DNA of 64,000 nt from Hymenobacter sp. DG01. GTDB taxonomy: Bacteria; Bacteroidota; Bacteroidia; Cytophagales; Hymenobacteraceae. The position numbers were made by a program, and so were the translations under genes. Below the pieces are notes generated by a model. The model worked only from the letters and a program-made list of their open reading frames with translations, was not told the DNA's origin and did no database searches. Where the stretch lies: assembly GCF_006352025.1 (NCBI RefSeq), contig NZ_CP040936.1:3226001-3290000 (forward strand). Reading direction: 5' to 3'. Shown here one piece after another: positions 33,967 through 45,200 of this stretch (its first letter is position 1; each line of letters starts with the position of its first letter).

Positions 33967-34453
33967 TCACCACTTCACATTCATAAGCCAGCAGCTGCTC
34001 GGCGGTGAGGTTACCGTTGTGCCACTCAGGGTCAAGGTTGGCGCCGACTTTCTTGTAGAAGCCGATGGCGGGTTCATTCCACTCCAACACTTGCCATTTC
34101 ATGCGGTTGGCGCCAGTATGGCGGGCTTCGGCCACTACGGCGTCAAACAGGCGCTTGCCGATGCCGGTGCCGCGCAGCTCCTCCGTTACTACCAAGTCTT
34201 CGAGGTACAGCATGCGTCCCTTCCAGGTAGAGTACGCCGTGTAATAGAGCGCAATGCCAATGATGCGGCCGTCGGGCTGCGCGGCCACGAAGAACTTGAA
34301 AATGGGCTCCGGTCCGAAACCGTCGCGCTGCATGTCGGCCAGCGTATTCGTGACTTCGTGCGGGGCGCGCTCGAACTCAGCCAGCTCCTGAATCAGGGCC
34401 AGCACCTGGGGCAAATCGGCCTCTTGGCCGCGGCGTATCGTGAGGTTTGACAT
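33959..34453 (-). CDS. GNAT N-acetyltransferase (diamine/thialysine acetyltransferase-like)
   Basis: Acetyl-CoA-dependent N-acetyltransferase of 164 residues. The N-terminal LTIRRGQEADLPQVLALIQE and the acetyl-CoA binding motif A (LYLEDLVVTEELRGTGIGKR, Q/RxxGxG/A type) are clear, as is the later WQVLEWNEPAIGFYKKVGA. The layout is closest to spermidine/thialysine acetyltransferases (SSAT type), but substrate is not determined. Normal length. Transcribed convergently with DUF4286. Confidence 0.9.
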   Translation of the reverse strand: MSNLTIRRGQEADLPQVLALIQELAEFERAPHEVTNTLADMQRDGFGPEPIFKFFVAAQPDGRIIGIALYYTAYSTWKGRMLYLEDLVVTEELRGTGIGKRLFDAVVAEARHTGANRMKWQVLEWNEPAIGFYKKVGANLDPEWHNGNLTAEQLLAYECEVVNE

Positions 34454-34581
34454 AACCAGATGGGTAGGAAACTAGGTTGGGAGCCGATAATACAATTTCT
34501 GAAAACCTATTTTAAGGGCATCCGCCCGAAAGCTGCCGCCTAAACGCACTTCAAGGTAGCACGGGCATCTACTACAAACCG

Positions 34582-34615
34582 CAACGCCCTCCCGCAAAGT
34601 CGCGGAAGGGCGTTG
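34582..34615 (-). terminator. Hairpin after the small lipoprotein gene
   Basis: 14-bp inverted repeat with one mismatch (34582-34595 / 34602-34615) located 22 nt beyond the stop of the lipoprotein gene on the minus strand. No strong T run. Confidence 0.55.
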
Positions 34616-34637
34616 GGCACGCAGCACAAAGGCCAGA

Positions 34638-34871
34638 TTACATGGTGGGCTGCATCTTCTTGATGTCTTCGGTAGCATTTACCGCGTTGATTTCGCGGGT
34701 AGCTTCGTTGGCAGAAGGCGTTTTGCCGCCGGTGGTGTCGGGAGCAGCCGGGATGGGAGGCAGCGGCTCAGTGGCTACATCTTCATCCGATTTAATATCG
34801 GGGTTGCTGCACGAGGTAGCAGAGAGCAGCAGCGAACCGGCCAGCAGACCGAACAGGAACGTTTTTTTCAT
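34638..34871 (-). CDS. Small lipoprotein, hypothetical
   Basis: 77-residue lipoprotein. The start at 34871 gives MKKTFLFGLLAGSLLLSATS followed by the lipid-modified Cys. The short mature part is acidic and Pro-rich (DIKSDEDVATEPLPPIPAAP) and ends with a small helix (NATEDIKKMQPTM). No family was recognised. It lies between the GNAT and prolyl oligopeptidase genes on the same strand, with a hairpin on its 3' side. Confidence 0.65.
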   Translation of the reverse strand: MKKTFLFGLLAGSLLLSATSCSNPDIKSDEDVATEPLPPIPAAPDTTGGKTPSANEATREINAVNATEDIKKMQPTM

Positions 34872-34930
34872 ATCTGAAAGCAAAAGAACAGAGGCAATTA
34901 CGGGAGTTGCGGCCGCGAAGATACGGGAAA

Positions 34931-35008
34931 TCAGTTGTGAGTTATCAGTATAGTCCTTGTTCGTAATGACATCCGATAACTGGCAACTGACAACTCGCAA
35001 CCGGCAAC
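34931..35008. repeat. Degenerate dyad repeat upstream of the small lipoprotein gene
   Basis: Variants of the phrase AGTTATCAGTTG and its complement occur several times (CAGTTGTGAGTTATCAGT, then GATAACTGGCAACTGACAAC and CGCAACCGGCAACTC). This gives a loose inverted-repeat block ending at the stop codon of the prolyl oligopeptidase gene. It is probably a decayed dispersed element. Confidence 0.4.
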
Positions 35009-37201
<2,193 letters not shown>

Positions 37202-37332
37202 GGGAATACGGTAGGGAGGCCCCAAGATAACCACGCCACCCGAAGCCGCCGAGCCTACCAGCCGCTTGCGCCCGGTCAGGAAGCATTGCACTTCTTACCG
37301 CCTTCGCCGCCTTGAAGCCTAATAGTACGCGG

Positions 37333-38007
37333 CTAAAACCGGCCCACCTTCGGAATCACTTGAATCAGGAAGCGCTTGTTGTCGCCCTCGCGGCGGCCGC
37401 TGTAGCGGCCGGTACCATAGAAGCCGCTACCCCCGATAATCAACTCAATACTGCGGTCCTGGCTGAAGTTCACACCGTTTTGCTTCCAGAGGTTGAGCAG
37501 GTTCAGGGCGCGACGGTAGCTGAGTTGATAAGTGGTCTGCTCCTCGCGGGCGTTGCGGGGGTCGCCCTGGGGATAGCGCGCGGCCATGCCTTCCACAATG
37601 ACGAGGTAGCGTACGGGCTGGTCAGTTTTTATGCTTTTGAGGACGGTACGCAGGCGCCGACCTGCTTGCAGCAGAGCCGGCTTGTAGCTGTCCTGAATTT
37701 CGTCGCGGCCGGCCTTGAACTGCACCGGCACCAGCAGCTCGTGCCGCTCATTGGTGGGGTCGTAGCGGAAGTAGCGGCCCTCCAGTTGCTGCAGGGAGTT
37801 GCGGATTTTGGTAATCTGCTCCAGCTCGGCGGCTTTTACTTTCAACTCGCCGTTGGCCTTCTTCAACTCCCCTTCCCGGTCTTTGAACAGCTTGAAGCTG
37901 TACACGAACAGCACCAGCATTACCACAAACAAGGACGTCATCAGGTCCACATAGCTGGGCCAGAAGAAGTCGTTGCTTTGGCGTTTGTTGGAAGTGGAGT
38001 TGTTCAT
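37333..38007 (-). CDS. MotB/ZorB-like OmpA-domain protein of the cytomotive cluster
   Basis: Protein of 224 residues with one N-terminal membrane helix (about 16-38). The Asp at position 21 (WPSYVDLMTSLFVVM) aligns with the proton-binding Asp of MotB. A short coiled coil (KDREGELKKANGELKVKAAE) and an OmpA-like peptidoglycan-binding domain follow (VPVQFKAGRDEIQDS, YQLSYRRALNLLNLW, DNKRFLIQVIPK). This is the stator/anchor architecture of MotB and of ZorB in Zorya. It is the last gene of the cluster and pairs with the MotA/ZorA-like gene at 38517, from which it is separated by an AT-rich small gene. Confidence 0.85.
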   Translation of the reverse strand: MNNSTSNKRQSNDFFWPSYVDLMTSLFVVMLVLFVYSFKLFKDREGELKKANGELKVKAAELEQITKIRNSLQQLEGRYFRYDPTNERHELLVPVQFKAGRDEIQDSYKPALLQAGRRLRTVLKSIKTDQPVRYLVIVEGMAARYPQGDPRNAREEQTTYQLSYRRALNLLNLWKQNGVNFSQDRSIELIIGGSGFYGTGRYSGRREGDNKRFLIQVIPKVGRF

Positions 38008-38077
38008 TGAGCTCTGCTATACGAATCTACATTGTTTAATGCCCGAAATAATTTCCAATATTAACACAAATAACAAG

Positions 38078-38479
38078 TCATTGTATAAATAAACGCTCTA
38101 TCAATTTAATAAACAGAAAACCTAAAATCCATATTACTACACACCATGCAAAATAAATATAATTTGAATTACCCGTAATACTTTTAAAGCTATGGGTATC
38201 CTTAACTAACTCTTCTTTCAGCAGCTCTATTACAACTTCACTTTCTGTATTATGCTGAATGAATTGAATTGCCTTATTTTTAAGATCATCTGAAGCGAGA
38301 TTATTTTCTACTAACACCAAATCTGATAATAGCCTTGATATCAAATACCAATCAGCATCATCCATTATATTTGTATCACTTTTTATATTACACCTAACCC
38401 AACTGTCTATATCGCCATTATATTTTCTGTATATAGCTAATTTTTCTAGAGTCACCATTACACTGTATTTATTTAACAT
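38078..38479 (-). CDS. AT-rich hypothetical protein with C-terminal membrane helix
   Basis: 133-residue protein of no family I recognise. A soluble helical N-terminal part (IYRKYNGDIDSWVRC, ADWYLISRLLSDLVLVENNL) is followed by one strong C-terminal helix (IYFAWCVVIWILGFLFIKL). Its DNA is visibly much richer in A/T than neighbouring genes and uses codons such as AAT, TTA and ATA rarely seen next door, which points to recent transfer. It starts 37 nt after the MotA-like stop and interrupts the MotA/MotB-like pair. It may be an immunity-type protein, but that is speculation. Confidence 0.6.
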   Translation of the reverse strand: MLNKYSVMVTLEKLAIYRKYNGDIDSWVRCNIKSDTNIMDDADWYLISRLLSDLVLVENNLASDDLKNKAIQFIQHNTESEVVIELLKEELVKDTHSFKSITGNSNYIYFAWCVVIWILGFLFIKLIERLFIQ

Positions 38480-38516
38480 TTATCGAATAATACTATGCAA
38501 AAGCCATTGTTAGCAC

Positions 38517-39977
38517 TTACTGCGGCTGTACGCCACCAAACAGCTTATCCATAAACCGTTGGAAACGGTTTTTCGAGGTAGCCTTTACCAGCACCGTGTT
38601 CAGGTTGGAAAGCTCGGAGAGTAGCTTGGCCTGAATCTGCGAGTCCAGCTCTACTTTGCGCATCAGCTCGCGCTGGGTGGCGGTTACGTCGCGGCTGAGG
38701 TCGGCTTGCTGGGTGTTGAGGTTCTGGAAGGGCTCCAGCTGTTTCAGCAGCTTCTCGAAGACATTGTCGGCGTTGAGCTTGTCGAAGTACTGCTGCCACT
38801 TCTCGTAGGCCAGTTGGGCTTGCCGCTCGTTGTAGGCCAGGCGCTGGTTCATGACCTCGGCGAGGCCTACCCCCGCCTGGTCGATGTGCTGCTCGGCGCG
38901 GTCCTTGAGGTTGCGCAGCTCTATCTGGTGCTTCTGGAAGAAGTCGAGCATCAGCTGCACCGAGTTGTTATTGCCGCCGATGTACTGGCCCAGGTCGTTG
39001 ATGCCTTTCTCGAAGCCCCGCAGCCGGTCCAGGATGCTGTTCACGCTCTGCGCCGACTGGTAGCCGTTCTGCAGCATCTCGTTCAGCCGCTGCTGGTAGC
39101 CCGTGAAGGCCGCAAACATCTCCGCCGACTCCCGTACTTTCTCGAACACCAGAATGTTGGCGGCGGCCATTTTGTCGTAGCCAATGGTATCAAGCCGCTC
39201 CAGGAAATCACTCTGCACCCGGATGTTCTGAGTCACCTTGTCCATGAGTGGGTTGAACAGCTCCACCTGGCCTACAAACTGCTGGTTAAACGCATCGAGC
39301 ACCGATTTCAGGTTAGTGAGCGAGCTGGCCATATCCGCGTGTAGCACGGGTAGCAAACGGGCCTGCAGGAAGGTGTAGTACTGGTTCTGAAGCCGGTCGA
39401 GCTGCTGGCGGGCCTGGCGCAGCACACCGTTGCCGAGCAGCGTCAGGAGCAGGCCCACGAAGGAGCCCGTCATAGCAATGAGCACGCCGGTCAGGAAGGG
39501 CGTCAGGGCATTTTCATCAGATACGCCGTTGCGAGCAATGCCCACAAGGCCCAGAATAACGCCCAGGAAGGTACCCAGCAGCCCCAAGTACAGGGGCGTA
39601 GCCACGGTGGCCTGCACCTCATTGTCCAGCACCTCACTCTGGCGCTCCGATATGTCCTTGAGAATACCGAAATCGGCCGCGGCACCTTTGTTGTGGCGCA
39701 GGTAATCGTTGGTATCGAGCAGGATTTCCTGGAACTCGGGGGAGGCGTTTTCGGCCTTCACCAGGCTGGTAGCAAAGGATTCGGGCGGGGCGTCGGCGGC
39801 GTACTCGGGCAGGTCGCGGCCGTCGGGCAGCACAATGCGGTGCTCCACGCGCAACGTTTCCTTGGGCGGATACAACGCCGCCAACCGCAGCGCATTGGCC
39901 CGCGTCCGCAGAAACGTCCGGATCTGCAGACCTACCACCACGGCCACTACGGCTACTTCGAGAATGATTTCAAGCAT
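38517..39977 (-). CDS. MotA/TolQ/ExbB/ZorA-like channel protein with long helical tail
   Basis: 486-residue membrane protein. It has one N-terminal helix (about 3-22), a cytoplasmic segment, then two helices (about 127-147 and 157-185) with the family pattern TPLYLGLLGTFLGVILGL and LIAMTGSFVGLLLTLLG. About 300 mostly helical residues follow (LRQARQQLDRLQNQYYTFLQ, GFEKGINDLGQYIGG, QAKLLSELSNLNTVLVKATS). The short MotA/TolQ core plus a long cytoplasmic coiled tail is the layout described for ZorA of Zorya. With the MotB-like partner it likely forms a proton-driven rotary or pulling motor (inference). No helicase or nuclease genes of Zorya are present. Confidence 0.85.
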   Translation of the reverse strand: MLEIILEVAVVAVVVGLQIRTFLRTRANALRLAALYPPKETLRVEHRIVLPDGRDLPEYAADAPPESFATSLVKAENASPEFQEILLDTNDYLRHNKGAAADFGILKDISERQSEVLDNEVQATVATPLYLGLLGTFLGVILGLVGIARNGVSDENALTPFLTGVLIAMTGSFVGLLLTLLGNGVLRQARQQLDRLQNQYYTFLQARLLPVLHADMASSLTNLKSVLDAFNQQFVGQVELFNPLMDKVTQNIRVQSDFLERLDTIGYDKMAAANILVFEKVRESAEMFAAFTGYQQRLNEMLQNGYQSAQSVNSILDRLRGFEKGINDLGQYIGGNNNSVQLMLDFFQKHQIELRNLKDRAEQHIDQAGVGLAEVMNQRLAYNERQAQLAYEKWQQYFDKLNADNVFEKLLKQLEPFQNLNTQQADLSRDVTATQRELMRKVELDSQIQAKLLSELSNLNTVLVKATSKNRFQRFMDKLFGGVQPQ

Positions 39978-39996
39978 ACAAGTACGAAGCTACGGC

Positions 39997-40145
39997 TAAA
40001 AGCTAGTTCCCCTCCTCAGCTGAGGAGGGGTTAGGGGTGGTTGATGACCGTTAGAACGAATTTTAGATTTCTAGATCTAAAAACGTTTTATGCCAAGTCA
40101 ATCACCCCTAACCCCTCCTCAGCTGAGGAGGGGAACTAGCTTTTA
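39997..40145. repeat. Large inverted repeat with 48-nt arms
   Basis: Arms 39997-40044 and 40098-40145 match in 47 of 48 positions in inverted orientation, and each contains the perfect 22-bp palindrome CCCCTCCTCAGCTGAGGAGG(GG). The 53-nt centre holds a smaller AT-rich dyad. It fills the gap between two genes of the cluster and would fold into a long hairpin in the operon transcript. A related copy is at 45771-45927. Confidence 0.85.
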
Positions 40146-40154
40146 CCCTTTTAG

Positions 40155-41657
40155 TTACTCAAACCGGATAGCGGCCTTTTGTTCAATCTGCCAGGCGCCG
40201 GCCACTTTGCGCAGCACGCCTTCTTCCTCCGTTACGATGCGGGTAACCGGGCCGGCGGGCTGCTGGTACTTGCAGGCTTCGCGCAGGGAATACTGCGCAC
40301 TCTGGATGGCGTAGGCGTGCACGGCGGGGTTGGAGGTTACGCTGAACGTAGCCAGCTCGGGCCATTGCGGATCGAGGTAAATCTCGTAGATACTGTCGTG
40401 CTGGGGCTCTTCGCTGAAATCGTACTCGCTGAACGCCCCGTTCACGGGCACCTTCACGTAGCGCGTCTGGGGCTGGTTGGCAGGGTTTGGCGCAACTGCA
40501 GGGGTAGGCAGCTGCACGGGCGGCATCAGGCTTTCAAACTCCTCCTGAGAAGAAGCGGAAGACGTGTCGGTGGTTGACAGGGGCGGCACCGCCGACATTT
40601 CGGCGGGCTGAGCGGGCGCGGCATACACGGCCGCCACAGGCGCGGAAACGGGGGCAGCTACCGGTACCGAAGGTTCGGGGGTTGCCTGGGGGGTAGCGGG
40701 CGGAGCTACCGCCGGAACCGGGTTCGAGGAAACGGCAGGGGTAGCCCGCTCGGGGGCTATAGCCGAGAGCTGCCCCCGCAGCTTCTGAAGCTCCTCCTCC
40801 ACCCGCTGCTGCACCAGCTTTTCCACTTGTTGCTGCTGAGCCGGCGTGAGGCGGTCAGAAGCGGCAGGTGCGGCAGCAGCCCGGGTGCTGCCGCCGCCCG
40901 GCGAGTTTTGCAGCGCCAGGATTTCGTCGCGACGCTTATCGATGCGGGCGCTTAGCTCCTTTTGAAAGGCCCCGATGCTTCGGCGCAGCAAGGCATAGAG
41001 CACCAGGCTCAGCAAGGACAGAATCAGGGCCAGTGGGCCGAAGAATTTGTTCATCAGACTTTCTCCGGTTCCGGTGTTCGTTTGGGTAACGGGGGTAGCC
41101 ACGCCAGCTTCATCGAGGCCCGCGTCGCCGGGCGCGGCGGCCGTAGCCTCGTCGGTGGCAGCGGTGGTATCTACAGTTTCGGGAGGCGCTTCTGCTGCGG
41201 CCAGATTCCCAATGGGCGTACCGTTATCGACGTAGTTTTTCAGGGCCGTTTCCAGGCTGGTTACGCCCTGCAGCCGCGCCGCATTGCCCTTACGGGCCGG
41301 GGAAGTACGCAGCCGGTTGATGATTTCGCGCACCAAGGTTTGCAGGCGGGAGTTGTCAGACCCGAGCCCTTTGTACATCACGCCTTTCACTTCCAGCGGC
41401 TGATACAGCGCCGAGTACACCCGCTGGTTATCCGATTTGATGCTGTTTTCCAGCGCCTTTAGCGTGCCGCCGCACTGCAGCTGATTTTTCAACTCCGGGT
41501 GGCCGGTGTCTTCATACACGAACCGGGCAGTAGCGCACCAAATCTGCACCTTACGCTCCTCCAGCGTCGGCTGACCTAGAGGTGTTTGGGCTTGGCTGCT
41601 CGCCGCCAATAGCAGCAGGCCAGTAAGCAAAGAAGCAGCGCGACGGGAAAGGGTCAT
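40155..41657 (-). CDS. Single-pass envelope-spanning protein of the cytomotive cluster
   Basis: 500-residue protein with a signal peptide (LLTGLLLLAASSQAQ), a ~170-residue periplasmic domain (with Cys 41 and Cys 62 as a possible disulfide), a membrane helix (about 206-224, FFGPLALILSLLSLVLYAL), a cytoplasmic coiled coil (FQKELSARIDKRRDEILALQ and QVEKLVQQRVEEELQKLRGQ), a long Pro/Ala-rich linker and a conserved-looking C-terminal domain (YVKVPVNGAFSEYDFSEEP to the end). I do not recognise the domains. The topology would connect periplasmic components with the cytoplasmic filament-type proteins encoded nearby. Confidence 0.8.
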   Translation of the reverse strand: MTLSRRAASLLTGLLLLAASSQAQTPLGQPTLEERKVQIWCATARFVYEDTGHPELKNQLQCGGTLKALENSIKSDNQRVYSALYQPLEVKGVMYKGLGSDNSRLQTLVREIINRLRTSPARKGNAARLQGVTSLETALKNYVDNGTPIGNLAAAEAPPETVDTTAATDEATAAAPGDAGLDEAGVATPVTQTNTGTGESLMNKFFGPLALILSLLSLVLYALLRRSIGAFQKELSARIDKRRDEILALQNSPGGGSTRAAAAPAASDRLTPAQQQQVEKLVQQRVEEELQKLRGQLSAIAPERATPAVSSNPVPAVAPPATPQATPEPSVPVAAPVSAPVAAVYAAPAQPAEMSAVPPLSTTDTSSASSQEEFESLMPPVQLPTPAVAPNPANQPQTRYVKVPVNGAFSEYDFSEEPQHDSIYEIYLDPQWPELATFSVTSNPAVHAYAIQSAQYSLREACKYQQPAGPVTRIVTEEEGVLRKVAGAWQIEQKAAIRFE

Positions 41658-41726
41658 AGGGTGTTGGTTAGGTAGGGAGCAGGAGGAAAATCTACAGTTA
41701 ATAATCTTGCTTAGAACTTGCTTTAT

Positions 41727-42191
41727 CTAAGTAAGTACCCCTTCAACTTTGCGCTTAAACTGCTTTGGATCCTCATCAGCTAAGTTTCTCAGGATTGAGC
41801 TAACCACCTCTTGGATATTAGAGCTAGTAGCTTTCAACAACCGGCGCAGCAATGCCTGTGACTCCTTGTCATTGAGGATCCTTGACAGCAAAATTTCCGC
41901 CCAATCTGATGCATGGGGCAGCAAAAGTGGCAATGCATTTATGAAGTTCGTTGTAGCTACTTCAGGGCCTGCAATTGCGTCATAAGACTCAATCGCATGC
42001 ACCAGCCCAAACATAACCTCATGCATCTCAGTGGCATCATCAAACCCCAAACACAATAAGGTAATGTGCTTGGGATCTGACAAAGAGGTAATACGCTCAA
42101 TCGTTTCCTTAAAGGAGGCCACCTGCTCATCATCCACCATGAGGCGGCTGCTACGTAGCTTCTGTGCTTCCTTTTCAACATCAATGAGCAT
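41727..42191 (-). CDS. Imm30-like immunity protein (tentative)
   Basis: Soluble helical protein of 154 residues, AT-richer than its neighbours. The blocks LLCLGFDDATEMHEVMFGLV, HAIESYD and PHASDWAEILLSRILNDKES resemble the Imm30 family of immunity proteins from polymorphic toxin systems, as I remember the family pattern; this needs a profile search. No toxin gene is visible next to it. It starts 13 nt after the stop of the giant ASKHA gene, so it is placed for cotranscription with the cluster. Confidence 0.5.
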   Translation of the reverse strand: MLIDVEKEAQKLRSSRLMVDDEQVASFKETIERITSLSDPKHITLLCLGFDDATEMHEVMFGLVHAIESYDAIAGPEVATTNFINALPLLLPHASDWAEILLSRILNDKESQALLRRLLKATSSNIQEVVSSILRNLADEDPKQFKRKVEGVLT

Positions 42192-42204
42192 GCTACTTAA
42201 ATCG

Positions 42205-45200
42205 TTACGCCTGCAGCTCGCGGCTCAGGTTGTAAAGTGCCTGTTTCAGCGGTAAGAAGAACAGGGTTTCCGGCAGGGTTTCGTCGGAGGAAAGCTGGCG
42301 CTGGAACTGGTGCAGGCCTAGGCTTAAGCTGTCCTCGATTTCGCGCTGCAGAATATCCTTCACTCGCTGACGGTCTACATCCACGCCTACTTCACGCAGG
42401 TAGGGTGCCACTTCGTCGCCTTCGAGCACGAGGGTGAGGTAGTGGCGCACGTTTTCCAGCACCTGGTCTTTCAGCGCGGCATCTACCTGGTTGAGCTTCA
42501 GGCGCTGCTGATTAAGCTCCGTGCCTTCCACAGCGCCGCTGTACTTCACGGGCTTGATGCTGTCGTAGTCCGCCGTGTTGGTTTTTTCCTCGAAAAGCAC
42601 GCCGCCATTGGTTGTAGCCTCTTTGGGATTGTCGGCCAAGATAACGCGGAAGTTGTGCGGCGGCTCGGTGCCGGTTACGGCGTGGAAGATGGCTTTTGTA
42701 ATCTTCTCAATAGCTACCAGGGAGCTACCGCCGGCCAGCAGGCGCAGGTAGAGGCTGCCTTTGCCCGAGAAGCAGAGGTAGCGCGGCGTTTTCAGGCCGA
42801 GGTGCTTCGTCAGCTGGGCCGTGTGGTAGATAATGCTGGTGTAGTGCAGGTAGAACAGCACCCGCAACTGCCGGCCTTTGCCTAGGCCTAAGGCTTGGGT
42901 GAAGCGCAGGGCATCATCGTACTTGAACAGCAAGCTGGTTACGTCGGCAGAGCCGAAATCGGTGTTGCTGAGGGCAGCGCGCAGGTAGCCTTTGTACTCC
43001 TGGTTTTGCTCGGAGTCGGGCAGGCTTTCTACGTGGCCCACGCCGAGGCGGAGCAGGCCGTTTTGCTTAGGTGCACCTTGCACGCGGGCATAACCATCAC
43101 CCCACAGGTCGTCGCCGGCAAAGCGGAACGAGGTGCTGTAGGCCGGTTTTTGGTCGGCAAAGAGCAGCAAGTCGGTGGTACCGCCGCCGATGTCAATGTT
43201 CACCACGTTTTCGTCGCGGTTGGGCACTACCTGGTTGGTGGCCGTGAGGTAGTAGTACGGCGCCACCGATTCGGTGAGGCAGATAGTGGGGCGGCGGGCC
43301 TTGAACACCTGCTGGAACGACTCGTCCCAGACCTGCTGAAACTGGTTGCGCAGGAAGCCATCGAAGCTCAGTGGTGCAAACCATACCACACGGGTATCTT
43401 CCAGAATACCGCCGTGCAGAGCCGCCTTGTGACGCAGCAGCAGCAGAATCTCCTTGAAGAAGGCCTCAATCCGCGACACGCCCTGCGGGTCCAGCTCCGC
43501 CGACCACTTCAGGTTGGTAATGAAGCGGTTCTGGGGCAGCTCCGAAGCATTTTCGGTGTTAATGCTGAAACCGATGTTGATGTTGCTGAGCACCTTGGCG
43601 GGCTCATTGGCAAACGACGTGGTTTCACAAACAGCAGTACGAATCGGGAATTCATACACTGAGCCGCCTTCGCCCACAAACGAGGGCACAAACTCGCGGT
43701 TCTGCAGGGTAGCTATGTAAGTCCAGATCTGGCCGGCACCTGTGCGGTAGCGCTGAGCGGCCGAAAGACCTGCATCGGCCACGGGTGCGTGCAGCCATTC
43801 CACTTGCACATCGGCCTCGCCAATGGTAAGCGGGCGGGGGTGTGCCGTGGGCGAATCAGCGTAGGCAATGTGGGTGTTGGTGGTACCGAAGTCTACCGCG
43901 AAGGTGAAGCGACGGGTACCGCGGTCTAGCTCGCGCCAGCGCGGCACGAACAGGCCGCGAGCCGGTTCCGCGCCAATGGTGGCGGGCGGGCAAGTCAGCT
44001 CTACCAAGTCGAAGTGGGTACCGGTCACCTCATAGTAGGTGCTGCCGGCGGTGGCCATGCTCTTTTGGGTGCGCTCGTAGCGGGTGGCGCGGCGGGCGGC
44101 ACCCTGCTCCGTGATGCGCTCCCCATTCACGAAGAACTGCAGGTCGTAGCGGCGGCTGAGCATGGTGGGCGAGTTGTCGGCATCCACCAGCATTACCTTA
44201 TAGAGGTCGTTGTACTCGGGCTGGTAGCGCACCTTGTAGAAGGGGAACACGCCCACGCCCACGGTGGCCTTTACAATGCGGCCCTTCTCCAGGATTTCGC
44301 GGCCCTGGGCATCCTTCGGGTTTTGCGGATTGGTGTAGTAGCTGCGCTCAAACGTGATAAAGCGCCCCGCCTGCACCGGCACCCGCAGCTGCACGCGCAC
44401 GTGGCTGAGGTCGATAGTGAAGGTGAGCAGCTCGGCCAGCTCGTTCTCCGTGAAGTACTCGAAAAACGCCTGTTTCAGCGGCAACAGGTAGGGGAAACGA
44501 GCCCGGCCCTGCCCGTCAGCACCGTACTGGAACGTGACTTTGCCGGTGTGGAAGCGCTGGGTATTCAGCTCGTAGGGCAGCTCCACCAGCGAGTCTTCCA
44601 GCAAGTCGCCCACCGTGAGGTACGGATACTTGAAGCCTTTGCCGGGCAGCACGCGGTTTTCCAGCGCTACCTCGTCATAATATGGTACCGGCGTGCGGTC
44701 GTCCCAGGGCTGACCGTTGAGGTAGTTAGCGCCGGGCATCGTTAGGTTCGGGCGCAGTACCAGTGGTCTAGGCCGGCCGGCAATGGCCTCACGGGTGGGC
44801 TGAATAAACAGGTCGGAGCTGGTCACGGCCGACTGGTCCGCGCGGCCAGGCAGTGGCACACCTTTTACGCTCACCAGGTTGCCGTGCACGTCCACCAGCG
44901 CGGGGTAGCGGGCCGCAAACTGCTGCGCGCTCCGGTCGCCTTGCATCTGGAGCTGGTTGATTTTACTGCGGTCGAGGCCAGCGTACACGCTGCCGGCAAA
45001 CTCGCGGCGCTGCAGCTGCGGGTAGGCCAGGAACAACTCGTACACAAACTCCCGGAACTGCGGATCACGGTCTTCCAGCAGTACGGTTTGCTTATCGAAG
45101 TAATGGCCGCGGGCTTGTGGGCGCTCCAGGTCCAGAGGCTTTACCTCAGGGCCCGTGAACAGGATGGTCAGCGGGGAGGTGCCGCCCAGCAGGCGCGTGC

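Noticed and set aside
34472-34678. 68-codon frame between GNAT and the small lipoprotein
   Set aside because: It overlaps a terminator hairpin and the lipoprotein gene and has no protein-like features.
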